This document shows, piece after piece, positions 1 to 6,309 of a DNA stretch of 9,245 nucleotides. Each line of letters opens with the position of its first letter. Position 1 is the stretch's first letter. The DNA comes from Deltaproteobacteria bacterium (lineage in GTDB: Bacteria > Desulfobacterota > Desulfobacteria > Desulfobacterales > Desulfatibacillaceae): contig JAFDHW010000074.1 of the NCBI GenBank assembly GCA_019308705.1, forward strand, positions 1 through 9,245, read 5' to 3'. Position numbers and translations under genes: made by a program. The notes under the pieces are model-generated. The model was not told where the DNA came from. It searched no databases and saw only the letters and a list, made by a program, of their open reading frames with translations.

Positions 1-284
1 TGGCCGGGCCGGTTTCCCTTGCGTTCGTGTTCGGCGTGGGCCGGACCATGGCGCCCCTGGAGACGGCCCTGGAAGGACTGGAGGTTGGCGGGGAGTCCGC
101 CGTGGACCTGGACGCAGGAAGGCCCGAGGCCGCCCTGGGCCACCTGGCCGCGGACCTTCCCGTGCTTCCCGAAGCCGCCGGCCCCCTGCGCCTGCGCGCG
201 CGGGTGGACAAGGTGGCCGAAGCCGCCCCCCGCGACGTGGTGCGGGCCCTGGCCCGGGTCGCGTCCTGCGGGTGCGGGTGCTGA
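1..284 (+). CDS. SlyD/FKBP-like peptidyl-prolyl cis-trans isomerase, 3' part only
   Basis: The reading frame enters from the left edge (first whole codon at base 3) and stops at TGA 282-284, so about 93 residues are visible. The visible start, AGPVSLAFVFGVGRTMAPLE, followed by ETALEGLEVGGESAVDL, matches the FKBP/SlyD signature in which a Phe-x-Gly-x-Gly segment leads into a Leu/Glu helix (LE.AL.GL..G) and a beta strand. The strand LRLRARVDKV near the end fits the last FKBP strand. The protein ends in Cys-rich SCGCGC, which could bind metal, as the His/Cys tails of SlyD proteins do; that is inference. The usual Ala-Tyr-Gly motif is not seen: the equivalent stretch reads RPEAALGHL, so isomerase activity may be weak or lost. 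A GTG at 27 lies inside the domain and is unlikely to be the real start. The next gene begins four bases after the stop. Family assignment is moderately secure; substrate is unknown. Confidence 0.65.
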   Translation, partial: AGPVSLAFVFGVGRTMAPLETALEGLEVGGESAVDLDAGRPEAALGHLAADLPVLPEAAGPLRLRARVDKVAEAAPRDVVRALARVASCGCGC

Positions 285-288
285 TCCC

Positions 289-675
289 GTGCTCCGCGAA
301 ATCCGCCATCCCCGGCAGACGGCATCCGGGCCGCAACGGCGCTGGTTTCTGGACGAGGAATTCGACCTCCTGGTATGGACAGGGCCGGAGGGATCGGTGG
401 AGAAGTTTCAACTGGTCTACGGCCGCCCGAAGAACCCCATGGCCGTGACCTGGAGCCCCGGCAGGCCCCTTTCCCACCATCGGGTGGACGAGGGCGAAGA
501 CCGGCCCGGCCGGCCGAAGATGGCCCCGGTGCTCATCCCGGCGGACGCGCCCCCGGACCTCGCCGCCCTGGCGGCCTCCTTTGCCGGCCGCGCGCGGGAC
601 CTGGACCCGGCCATCCGCCGGGCCGTGCTCGATGCGCTTGGCCGGCAGGGCGGCAAGGGCCCCGACCCTTCCTGA
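289..675 (+). CDS. Conserved protein of unknown function (RRWF / RVDEGE.RPG motif family)
   Basis: This 128-residue soluble protein starts at GTG 289, four bases after the FKBP stop. No in-frame ATG occurs until about residue 48, which is too late, and the close spacing suggests translational coupling to the upstream gene. No strong Shine-Dalgarno is visible. Visible motifs are IRHPRQ near residues 5-10, PQRRWFLDEEFDLLVW at 15-30, KFQLVYGRPKNPMAVTW around residues 37-53, and HHRVDEGEDRPGRPKMAPVL after that. I recall similar small proteins with a basic R(Q)..GEPRRRWF start and a DLIVW strand from deltaproteobacterial genomes, but know of no assigned function. There is no signal peptide, membrane helix or cysteine pair. 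The alternation of short strands and charged turns suggests one small alpha/beta domain followed by a helical C-terminus rich in Ala and Arg. The gene reads toward glnE, which is convergent. Confidence 0.75.
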   Translation: MLREIRHPRQTASGPQRRWFLDEEFDLLVWTGPEGSVEKFQLVYGRPKNPMAVTWSPGRPLSHHRVDEGEDRPGRPKMAPVLIPADAPPDLAALAASFAGRARDLDPAIRRAVLDALGRQGGKGPDPS

Positions 676-693
676 ACCGCAATCGATGCGTTT

Positions 694-721
694 TCCCCGG
701 AGTTGAACCCTCAAGCGGGGA
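694..721. terminator. Hairpin in the gap between converging genes, possible bidirectional terminator
   Basis: The 56-base gap between the converging stop codons at 675 and 732 contains an interrupted inverted repeat. TCCCCG (694-699) pairs with CGGGGA (716-721), and inside it TTGA (703-706) pairs with TCAA (711-714) around an ACCC loop. Position and symmetry suit a shared terminator, but neither strand has a clear run of T after the stem, so it would be a weak or factor-assisted one. Confidence 0.3.
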
Positions 722-731
722 TGATCCTGCC

Positions 732-3587
732 TCACATCTCCCGGACCTTTTGCCGGTGGTCCACAAGGTCGTCGTCCGGGATGAGGTTGGGCTTGTCGGC
801 CAGGGCCAGCTCGTGGGTTCTGGCGCGCAGGGCCAAATAAGCTTCCCGGAGGGCGCGGGCGTCCTCCGGGTCGAGGAGGGACAGGGAGGCGGCCACGGCG
901 AGGATACGCACGTTGTCCGGCCAGTCCGTGAGGGCGGGGTGGTCGGCGGCGTGGGCCAGCACCAGGTACTGGGCCATGAACTCGATGTCCACGATGCCGC
1001 CATGGCCCTGCTTGATGTCGAACATGCCCGGCTTTTTCACGCACAGCTCCCGGTGCATGGCGGCGCGCATCTCCCGGACCCCGGCGGCCAGGGTGGCCCG
1101 GTCGCGGGCCTGGCGCAGGATCTCCCTGCGCAGGGCCAAAAAACCGTAGGTCACCGCCGGGTCGCCGGCTACGGGCCGGGCGCGCACCAGGGCCTGGTGC
1201 TCCCAGGTGCGGGCCGTGGTGCGCTGGTAGTCGGCAAAGGCGTCTAGGTGGCTCACCAGAAGCCCGCCCCCGCCCGAGGGCCGAAGGCGCATGTCCGCCT
1301 CGTAGGCCGCGCCCGTGTGGGTGTGGGCGGTGAGGATGTGGATGACCCGCTGGCCCAGGCGGGAGAAGAACGTGCCATTGTAGACGGGCTTTTCGCCGTC
1401 CGTCATCTCCCCGGGCACCCCGGCGTGGAGAAACACCAGGTCCAGGTCCGAGTCGTACCCCAGTTCCAGCCCGCCGAACTTGCCGTAGGCCGCCACGGCG
1501 AACCCGCGGCCGCAGGGTTTTTTCCCCAACACGCACACCGGGCGGCCGTGCTTTTTCTCCAAATGCTGAAAGGCCAGGTCCAGGGCCTTTTCCACGCAGG
1601 CTTCCGCAATCCAGGTAAGCACGTCCGAGGCCCGCATGAGGGGGATGGCGCCGGTGACCTCCCCGGCGGCGCACCGCAGGGTGTGCACCTGCTTGAAGAT
1701 GCGGATCTCCTCCATCTGCTGTTCAAGGTCGCCGGGGTCGGTGCGGGCAAGGCGGCGGGAAAGCTCGTCCACCAGGCCCTGGCGGTCCGGCAGGGTGACC
1801 AGGGCCGCGGGGTCCAGAAGCTCGTCCAACAGCACGGGGTGAGCCGTGATCTGGGAAGCGATGCGGGGGCTTTTGCCGCACAGGTTCACCAGGTGGGAAA
1901 GCACCTGGGGGTTTTCCAGGATGAGGGAAAGGTAACAGGACCGCTGGCTCACGGCCTCCAGGAGGTCCAGAAGCCTGCGGAGGAGTTCCTCGGGCGCATC
2001 CGAGGCCCCGGCCTCGGCCACGGCCAGGGGAAGCACCCGGTCCAAAAGCCGCCTTCCCTTGGGCCCCAGATGCTGGATCCGGGGCGAGCCGGAAAAGATT
2101 TCCAACAGGTCCGCGGCCCGGCCGGGGTTTTTGAACCCGGCCTTGGACAGGGCGTTTTCCGCAGCCTCGCGGGAGGTCCAGTCCTGCCACACGCTGGCGA
2201 TCTCCTCCGCGGCCGTGGGGGGGGCGGTCTTGGCGCCCGGCTCGGCGAAAAGCTCGTCGAACCGCTTTTGGATGCTTGCCCGCACCCGGGAAAGCTCCGC
2301 CTCGAACGCCTCGGGGGAAGCGTACCCCATGGACACGGCCAGCCGCTCCCTGTCCTCGGCCGCGGCGGGCAGGCGGTGGGTCTGGAGGTCCGCGGCCTCC
2401 TGGAGCCGGTTTTCCACCTTGCGCAGAAACGCGTAGGAGGAGGCCAGCTCCTTCACCTCCTCTGCGGGCAAAAGCCCCTGGTCCGCGATGGCGGAAAGGG
2501 CGGAGAACAAGGACGGGGTCTTAAGCTCCGGGCTCACCCCCCCGCGCAGAAGCTGGAACGCCTGGGCGATGAACTCCACCTCCCGGATGCCGCCCGGCCC
2601 CAGTTTGATGTCGTCCTCCATGCCCTTTTCCCGCACCTGGGCGGCCACCATGCGCTTCATCTCCCGCAACGACTCGAAGGTGCCGTAGTCCAGGTACCTG
2701 CGGTACACGAAAGGCCGAAGCGCGGACAAAAGCCGCTCCCCCTGCTCTTTGTCCCCGGCAACGGGCCGGGCCTTGATCCAGGCGTAGCGCTCCCACTCCC
2801 TGCCGTGGCGCTGGAAGTAGTCCTCCATGGCGGCGAAGGACATGACCAAGGGGCCGTTTTCGCCGTAGGGCCGAAGCCTCAGGTCCACCCGGAAGGCCAG
2901 GCCGCGGCCGGTTTTTTCCGAAAGCGCCTGCACAAGGTCCCGTCCCAGGGCGGTGAAGAACTGCTCCGCCGTGTTTTTGCCTCCCCCGGTAGGGCCGTTC
3001 TCCGGATACGCGAACACCAGGTCCACGTCCGAGGAGAAATTGAGTTCACGGCCGCCGAGCTTGCCCAGGGCGATGACGGCCATGCGCTGGGGCCTGCCCG
3101 CGCCGTCCAGCGGCCGGCCGTCCTTCTGCTCGCGCAGGCCGTGGAGCGCGTCCAGGCAAACCTGGATGCAGGCCTCGGCCAGTTCCGAGAGGTCCGCCAT
3201 GGTCTCGGCGAGATCCGCCCACCCGGTGATGTCCCGCCAGGCGATGCGCAGCATCTCCCGGTTGCGGAGGTCCCGCAGGGCGGCCTTCAGGGACGCGGCG
3301 TCCGGCGCGGCGCCAAGGGCCTCCCGGACGCGCCGGGCGGTTTTTCCCGGCGGGCGCCTGACGAGGAGGTCCTCCACCAGGGCGGGATGGGTGAGCATTT
3401 CGGGATGGGCGGCGGCCTGGGACGCCACGAAATCGCTTGCTGCAAACACCAAGGGCAGGGTTTGGCCCACCGGGCTTTCCGGGTCCGGAAGGTCCAGGCC
3501 CACCGCCCCGGCCGCCCGGGCGAAGTTCTCCTCGAGGCGCTCCGCGCGCCGGGCAAGGGAGGCGGGGATCCGGGGGGCTGGGAGCAT
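732..3587 (-). CDS. glnE: Bifunctional glutamine synthetase adenylyltransferase / adenylyl-removing enzyme
   Basis: GlnE transfers AMP from ATP to a tyrosine of glutamine synthetase, shutting it down in nitrogen excess, and removes it by phosphorolysis in nitrogen limitation; PII proteins control the balance. The 951-residue length matches the family (about 950). Two nucleotidyltransferase domains are visible. The N-terminal adenylyl-removing half has GKLGGRELNFSSDVDLVF at residues 175-192, with metal ligands D187 and D189 and a later D235 in FRVDLRLRPYG. The C-terminal adenylyltransferase half has YGKFGGLELGYDSDLDLVF at 701-719, with D714, D716 and D765 in YEADMRLRPSG. Each is followed by a PGGIREVEF or HGGIVDIEF helix motif. 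The start is ATG 3585-3587, with AAGG seven bases upstream. The frame stays open for 70 more codons, but that stretch only shadows the upstream gene. The C-terminus, ending VREM, seems a few residues shorter than in enterobacterial GlnE. It lies 22 bases downstream of a small gene and is probably cotranscribed with it. Confidence 0.97.
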   Translation of the reverse strand: MLPAPRIPASLARRAERLEENFARAAGAVGLDLPDPESPVGQTLPLVFAASDFVASQAAAHPEMLTHPALVEDLLVRRPPGKTARRVREALGAAPDAASLKAALRDLRNREMLRIAWRDITGWADLAETMADLSELAEACIQVCLDALHGLREQKDGRPLDGAGRPQRMAVIALGKLGGRELNFSSDVDLVFAYPENGPTGGGKNTAEQFFTALGRDLVQALSEKTGRGLAFRVDLRLRPYGENGPLVMSFAAMEDYFQRHGREWERYAWIKARPVAGDKEQGERLLSALRPFVYRRYLDYGTFESLREMKRMVAAQVREKGMEDDIKLGPGGIREVEFIAQAFQLLRGGVSPELKTPSLFSALSAIADQGLLPAEEVKELASSYAFLRKVENRLQEAADLQTHRLPAAAEDRERLAVSMGYASPEAFEAELSRVRASIQKRFDELFAEPGAKTAPPTAAEEIASVWQDWTSREAAENALSKAGFKNPGRAADLLEIFSGSPRIQHLGPKGRRLLDRVLPLAVAEAGASDAPEELLRRLLDLLEAVSQRSCYLSLILENPQVLSHLVNLCGKSPRIASQITAHPVLLDELLDPAALVTLPDRQGLVDELSRRLARTDPGDLEQQMEEIRIFKQVHTLRCAAGEVTGAIPLMRASDVLTWIAEACVEKALDLAFQHLEKKHGRPVCVLGKKPCGRGFAVAAYGKFGGLELGYDSDLDLVFLHAGVPGEMTDGEKPVYNGTFFSRLGQRVIHILTAHTHTGAAYEADMRLRPSGGGGLLVSHLDAFADYQRTTARTWEHQALVRARPVAGDPAVTYGFLALRREILRQARDRATLAAGVREMRAAMHRELCVKKPGMFDIKQGHGGIVDIEFMAQYLVLAHAADHPALTDWPDNVRILAVAASLSLLDPEDARALREAYLALRARTHELALADKPNLIPDDDLVDHRQKVREM

Positions 3588-3609
3588 GGATGCGCCTTGG
3601 GGGGGGCGG

Positions 3610-3894
3610 TTACTGGTACACGGTCTCGTCCCAGGCCGCCGAGGCCCGGGAAAGGTATTCCTCCAGGGAGTCGAAGACCAGGTATTCCTCCACCCGGTCC
3701 CAGGCCACGTTGCTGGTGACGCCCGCGGCCCAGTCGTTGGGCGAGGTGCCCTCGGGCACGGTTCCGATGATGAACAGCCGGTTGCCCAGCATCTCAAAGT
3801 GGGGGTCCTCCATGACCGCCACGTGGTCCAGGCTGCGGTTCACCAGGTAAAGCACCACGATCTTGCCGCGAAGGTCGGGCAAAACGGTTTCCAT
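3610..3894 (-). CDS. Small conserved protein of unknown function upstream of glnE
   Basis: This 94-residue protein lies just upstream of glnE on the same strand, its stop only 22 bases before the glnE start, so the two are probably one transcript. Two ATGs are possible, at 3900 and 3894. The GGAG at 3902-3905 is seven bases from the second but only one from the first, so I chose METVLPDLRGKIVVL. Recognisable stretches are LRGKIVVLYLVNRSLDHVAV (residues 8-27), a long mostly hydrophobic strand-like segment, then GNRLFIIGTVPEGTSPNDW (37-55) and EEYLVFDSLEEYLSRA near the end. The hydrophobic segment contains Asn, Arg, Asp and His, so it is a beta core rather than a membrane helix. There is no signal peptide or cysteine. 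The IVVLYL...GTVPEGTSPNDW pattern looks strongly conserved, but I know of no function. Its pairing with glnE hints at nitrogen metabolism; this is inference only. Confidence 0.75.
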   Translation of the reverse strand: METVLPDLRGKIVVLYLVNRSLDHVAVMEDPHFEMLGNRLFIIGTVPEGTSPNDWAAGVTSNVAWDRVEEYLVFDSLEEYLSRASAAWDETVYQ

Positions 3895-3901
3895 GAACAT
3901 T

Positions 3902-3905
3902 CTCC
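3902..3905 (-). promoter_or_regulatory. Ribosome binding site deciding the start of the small glnE-linked gene
   Basis: GGAG on the minus strand lies seven bases before the ATG at 3892-3894 and only one base before the ATG at 3898-3900. The spacing supports the inner start. Confidence 0.5.
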
Positions 3906-3918
3906 ACCAAAGCAGGAA

Positions 3919-3934
3919 CGCCCGGCAGTGGGCG
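3919..3934 (-). other. Short hairpin in the leader of the small glnE-linked gene
   Basis: CGCCC (3919-3923) pairs with GGGCG (3930-3934) around a six-base loop. Outer AAC and GTT could extend the stem past a two-base bulge. It sits 14 bases upstream of the ribosome binding site of the minus-strand gene, so it would be in that gene's 5' leader. Function is unknown. Confidence 0.3.
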
Positions 3935-3953
3935 GGTTCATCGCCGGCCTTGC

Positions 3954-3976
3954 TCCCGGGGAAAAACTCCCCGGGA
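3954..3976. other. Perfect 8-bp hairpin between divergent units
   Basis: TCCCGGGG (3954-3961) and CCCCGGGA (3969-3976) form a perfect eight-pair stem around a seven-base loop, AAAAACT on the plus strand. It lies between the divergent units. On the minus strand it would be in the 5' leader of the small gene and glnE; on the plus strand it is upstream of the likely promoter of the lipoprotein operon. No T-run follows on either strand, so a classical terminator is not supported. It may be an RNA leader structure or a protein-binding palindrome. Confidence 0.45.
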
Positions 3977-4006
3977 CGTGTTTCGCCGGATGGATTTCAC
4001 CTTCTT

Positions 4007-4035
4007 TTGTTAACCCCCGCAAGGGGGACGGTCAA
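4007..4035 (-). promoter_or_regulatory. Weak candidate sigma-70 promoter for the small gene and glnE
   Basis: On the minus strand, TTGACC (4035-4030) and TAACAA (4012-4007) are 17 bases apart. The -35 is good and the -10 is poor (three of six matches). The spacer contains the CCCCC/GGGGG hairpin. Transcription from here would give a structured leader of roughly 100 bases. No sigma-54 (GG-N10-GC type) site was recognised, although one might be expected for a nitrogen gene. Confidence 0.25.
4014..4027. other. GNRA-capped hairpin CCCCC-GCAA-GGGGG
   Basis: A perfect five-pair GC stem (4014-4018 with 4023-4027) closes a GCAA loop, a stable GNRA tetraloop if transcribed on the plus strand. It lies in the divergent intergenic region upstream of the plus-strand promoter. 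No T-tract follows. Confidence 0.35.
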
Positions 4036-4058
4036 GAAATTCTCCTGCCCCTGTTTTC

Positions 4059-4087
4059 TTGACAGGACTTGGACCAAGGCTTATGGG
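4059..4087 (+). promoter_or_regulatory. Likely sigma-70 promoter of the lipoprotein-to-HIT gene run
   Basis: A consensus -35 box TTGACA (4059-4064) is followed after 17 bases by TATGGG (4082-4087). The -10 is imperfect, but the -35 and spacing are ideal and the location fits. The start of transcription would fall near 4094, leaving a leader of about 45 bases before the ATG at 4140. Confidence 0.5.
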
Positions 4088-4139
4088 CAGTATATCCGGC
4101 ATTTCCTGCAACCACCGGGGGTTTCGAGGAAGAACACGC

Positions 4140-4883
4140 ATGGCAGAAAACCGCTCCATCGCCTTTTTGCTGGCCATCGCGGCCTGCCTGGCGCTTGCCG
4201 CCTGCGCGCGGGTGGGGGTGAAGGTTCCCGGGCCCACGGCGGAACAGGCCGCGGCCGAGCTTGCGGCGCGCTGCGCCTCCCTTCCCGGGTACAAGGCCCT
4301 GGGCACCATGAACTACCAAAGTGCGGGCACCAAAGTTTCCGGCCGGGCCGCGTGGATGGGCGCGCCGCCGGAAAAGCTGCGGGTGGAGGTCTTGTCCCCC
4401 TTTGGCCAGCCCGTGTTCCGCCTGGCCTCGGACGGCGAGACCCTCATGGTGGACGCGCCGGGGGAAGACGAAATCCGGTCCTATTCCCCCAAGGCCGCGC
4501 TAAGCCGCATCCTGGGCGCGGACGTGTCCGTGCCGGAGTTCTGGTGCCTTTTGGCCGGAGGGGTGGGCGTGCCGGAGTTTTCCGGGGCCCGGTGGGAGGA
4601 GAAATCCCCGGAGTTTCCCCGGGCGGACCGCGTGCTGGCGGTCACCGGGGCGTTCGGCCGGGTGCTCGTGCGCGTGGGGCTGAAGATGCCCCGGATGGTG
4701 CCCACCCGGGCCGTGTACTACAGCCTCGCGGGCCAGCCCAGGCTGGAGGTGGGATTTGCGCCCCCGGGCAACGCGTTTGCCCTGTACAGCAAAAACGCCA
4801 TGCTCCTGGTGGAGGTGGAGCGGTTCGAGCAGGCGGACGCGTTTCCCGAGGGCGCCTTTTCCCTGCAGGGGAAGCCCCGGTGA
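4140..4883 (+). CDS. Outer-membrane lipoprotein, LolB/DUF4292-like
   Basis: The 247-residue precursor starts at ATG 4140, with GAGGA about ten bases upstream. Earlier in-frame ATGs (4059, 4083) lie in the promoter or leader region and would spoil the signal peptide. The N-terminus is a lipoprotein signal: a short charged start, hydrophobic residues 7-20, and lipobox LAAC with lipidated Cys22. Ala at +2 predicts sorting to the outer membrane. The body, for example KLRVEVLSPFGQPVFRLAS (79-97) and then a DGETLMVD strand, resembles the LolB/DUF4292 half-barrel that binds acyl chains of lipoproteins in transit. In known LolB this protein receives lipoproteins from LolA and inserts them in the outer membrane; that role here is inference. 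DUF4292-like members outside gamma- and betaproteobacteria are mostly uncharacterised. It heads a compact operon, and its stop overlaps the next start by four bases (GTGA). Confidence 0.82.
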   Translation: MAENRSIAFLLAIAACLALAACARVGVKVPGPTAEQAAAELAARCASLPGYKALGTMNYQSAGTKVSGRAAWMGAPPEKLRVEVLSPFGQPVFRLASDGETLMVDAPGEDEIRSYSPKAALSRILGADVSVPEFWCLLAGGVGVPEFSGARWEEKSPEFPRADRVLAVTGAFGRVLVRVGLKMPRMVPTRAVYYSLAGQPRLEVGFAPPGNAFALYSKNAMLLVEVERFEQADAFPEGAFSLQGKPR

Positions 4884-5380
4884 AAATCGCGGTGGACCGC
4901 AGCTTGGGCCGCCTGGCACGGTGGCTGCGCATCCTTGGGGAGGACGCGGCCTGGGAGCCGGACCTGGCCGACGCGGATTTGATCTCCCTGGCCGGACGGG
5001 GCAGGATGGTGGTCACCCGGACGCGGCGGGTGGCGGAGAAGCTTGCCCCGGACAGGGTGGTGTTCATCACCGCCCCGGACCCCGCGGGCCAGCTGGCTCA
5101 GGCGGCCCGCGCCCTTGGGCTTTCCCTCGACCCGGAACGGTTTTTCTCCCGGTGCGCCCGATGCAACGCGCCGGTGGTTTCCCTGCCCCGGGAAGAAGCC
5201 TTGGGCCGGGTGCCCGATTACGTTTATGAAACCCAGCCGGCGTTCACCCGGTGCCCGGCGTGCGAAAAAATCTTCTGGCCCGGCACCCACAGGACGCGGG
5301 CGCTGGACTTTTTTCAAACCATCCTTTCCTCCCGGGCCGCCCGGGCCGGGGGAAAGGAAGCAAAACCCGATCATTCCTGA
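4880..5380 (+). CDS. Mut7-C (PIN-like RNase fold) domain protein with zinc ribbon
   Basis: This 166-residue protein starts at GTG 4880, overlapping the lipoprotein stop by four bases. It matches the Mut7-C family (PF01927) end to end. The opening VDRSLGRLARWLRILG is at residues 5-20, followed by DLADADLISLA (28-38) and a strand MVVTR (43-47). A zinc ribbon has Cys92/Cys95 (SRCARCN) and Cys125/Cys128 (RCPACEK), and then comes the hallmark WPGTH at 133-137. The family is predicted to be an RNase because its N-terminal part has a PIN-like fold with acidic metal ligands; activity of stand-alone bacterial members is largely untested. D6 and D31/D33 are present. The near-invariant Asp of the TRD motif is replaced by Thr48 (TRT, codon ACG at 5021-5023), so catalysis may be altered or lost while zinc binding and fold are kept. 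It is cotranscribed with the lipoprotein and mrp. Confidence 0.9.
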   Translation: MKIAVDRSLGRLARWLRILGEDAAWEPDLADADLISLAGRGRMVVTRTRRVAEKLAPDRVVFITAPDPAGQLAQAARALGLSLDPERFFSRCARCNAPVVSLPREEALGRVPDYVYETQPAFTRCPACEKIFWPGTHRTRALDFFQTILSSRAARAGGKEAKPDHS

Positions 5381-5412
5381 CCACCCGCCCGGCGGATGCT
5401 TCGGGATCAACC

Positions 5413-5418
5413 AAGGAG
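5413..5418 (+). promoter_or_regulatory. Strong ribosome binding site fixing the mrp start
   Basis: AAGGAG lies seven bases before the ATG at 5426-5428. An in-frame ATG at 5396 lies upstream of this site and lacks its own, so 5426 is the real start. Confidence 0.75.
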
Positions 5419-5425
5419 ATTCACC

Positions 5426-6307
5426 ATGGCCGACGACAAGGAAAAACAAAACGGCTGCCCCTCTTCCGCCTCCGGAACCTGCCCCAGCGCGGGCGGGAGC
5501 GGATCCATGGCCCAGCACCTCCAGGACCAGATGGTCCAGTCCACCCTGTCCAAAATCAAGCAGAAGTTTCTGGTCATGAGCGGCAAGGGCGGGGTGGGCA
5601 AAAGCTCCATCGCCGCCAACCTGGCCGTGTCCCTCTCCCGGCAGGACCACCCCACCGGGCTGTTGGACGTGGACCTCCACGGCCCTTCCATCGCCACCAT
5701 CATGGGCATCAAGGACCTCCTGGACGTCACCCCGGAGAACCTCATCATCCCCTGGCAGTTCGAAAAGAACCTCAAGGTGGTGTCCATCCAGGCGCTCATG
5801 CCGGAAAAGGACGTGGCCGTGATCTGGCGCGGTCCGGCCAAGCACGGGGTCATCCGCCAGTTCCTGGGCGATGTGTTCTGGGGCGAGCTGGACTATTTGG
5901 TCATCGACTCGCCCCCGGGCACGGGCGACGAGCCCCTTTCCGTGGCCCAGACCGTGAAAGACGCCAAGGCCGTGATCGTGGCCACGCCCCAGGAAGTGGC
6001 CCTGGCGGACGTGCGCAAGTCCATCGCCTTCTGCAGGAAGGTGGGCCTTTCCATCGCCGGGGTGGTGGAGAACATGGGCGCGTTCAAGTGCCCCCACTGC
6101 GGCGAACGGGTGGACCTGTTCCCCTCCGGCGCCACCCGGGCCATGGCCGAGAAGATGGGCGTGCCCTTTTTGGGCGCCGTGCCCATGGACCCCGACGTGG
6201 TCAAGGCCTGCGACCAGGGCAAGCCGGTCATGGACTTTGCCGCGGACTCGCCCTTTGTGGCCGCCATGGATGAAATAGCCAAGAAACTCACCCAGGCGGG
6301 GGGCTGA
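5426..6307 (+). CDS. mrp: Mrp/NBP35-family P-loop ATPase, iron-sulfur cluster carrier
   Basis: The 293-residue cytoplasmic protein belongs to the Mrp/ApbC/NBP35 branch of deviant Walker-A (SIMIBI) ATPases, dimers that hold and hand over [4Fe-4S] clusters to apo-enzymes. The P-loop MSGKGGVGKSS spans residues 51-61 with the signature lysine Lys54 and Lys59. The switch region is LLDVDLHGPS (79-88), and Walker B/switch II is DSPPGTGDEP (161-170). The bridging cluster motif is CPHC with Cys222 and Cys225. An N-terminal Cys-containing tail (Cys11, Cys19; NGCPSSASGTCPS) recalls the extra ferredoxin-like N-terminal cluster of NBP35, but with fewer cysteines. There is no N-terminal MIP18/DUF59 domain, unlike E. 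coli Mrp. The start is set by AAGGAG. A 45-base gap separates it from the Mut7-C gene, and the next gene begins two bases after its stop. The context does not show which apoproteins it serves; in sulfate reducers Fe-S targets are many. Confidence 0.95.
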   Translation: MADDKEKQNGCPSSASGTCPSAGGSGSMAQHLQDQMVQSTLSKIKQKFLVMSGKGGVGKSSIAANLAVSLSRQDHPTGLLDVDLHGPSIATIMGIKDLLDVTPENLIIPWQFEKNLKVVSIQALMPEKDVAVIWRGPAKHGVIRQFLGDVFWGELDYLVIDSPPGTGDEPLSVAQTVKDAKAVIVATPQEVALADVRKSIAFCRKVGLSIAGVVENMGAFKCPHCGERVDLFPSGATRAMAEKMGVPFLGAVPMDPDVVKACDQGKPVMDFAADSPFVAAMDEIAKKLTQAGG

Positions 6308-6309
6308 CC

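Noticed and set aside
1248..3719. Open frame of more than 800 codons on the plus strand opposite glnE
   Set aside because: It is exactly antisense to a full-length, motif-rich glnE. Its translation is low in complexity (Gly, Pro, Arg, His) and has no domain. Long antisense frames are expected in GC-rich coding DNA.
3588..3797. Extension of glnE by 70 codons upstream
   Set aside because: It overlaps the small conserved gene in another frame. The added sequence is Pro/Arg/Trp-rich noise, while ATG 3587 has a ribosome binding site and a family-like N-terminus.
4059..4139. Upstream extension of the lipoprotein gene
   Set aside because: It would place the signal peptide 27 residues inside the protein and translate the promoter and leader. 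ATG 4140 has a good ribosome binding site.
3863..4879. Long plus-strand frame running into the Mut7-C gene
   Set aside because: Only the part from GTG 4880 matches the family. The rest is Gly/Arg-rich shadow translation of the intergenic region and the lipoprotein gene.
4718..6097. Long minus-strand frame opposite the Mut7-C and mrp genes
   Set aside because: It is a His/Gly/Arg-rich antisense shadow crossing two well-supported genes, and no domain is recognisable.
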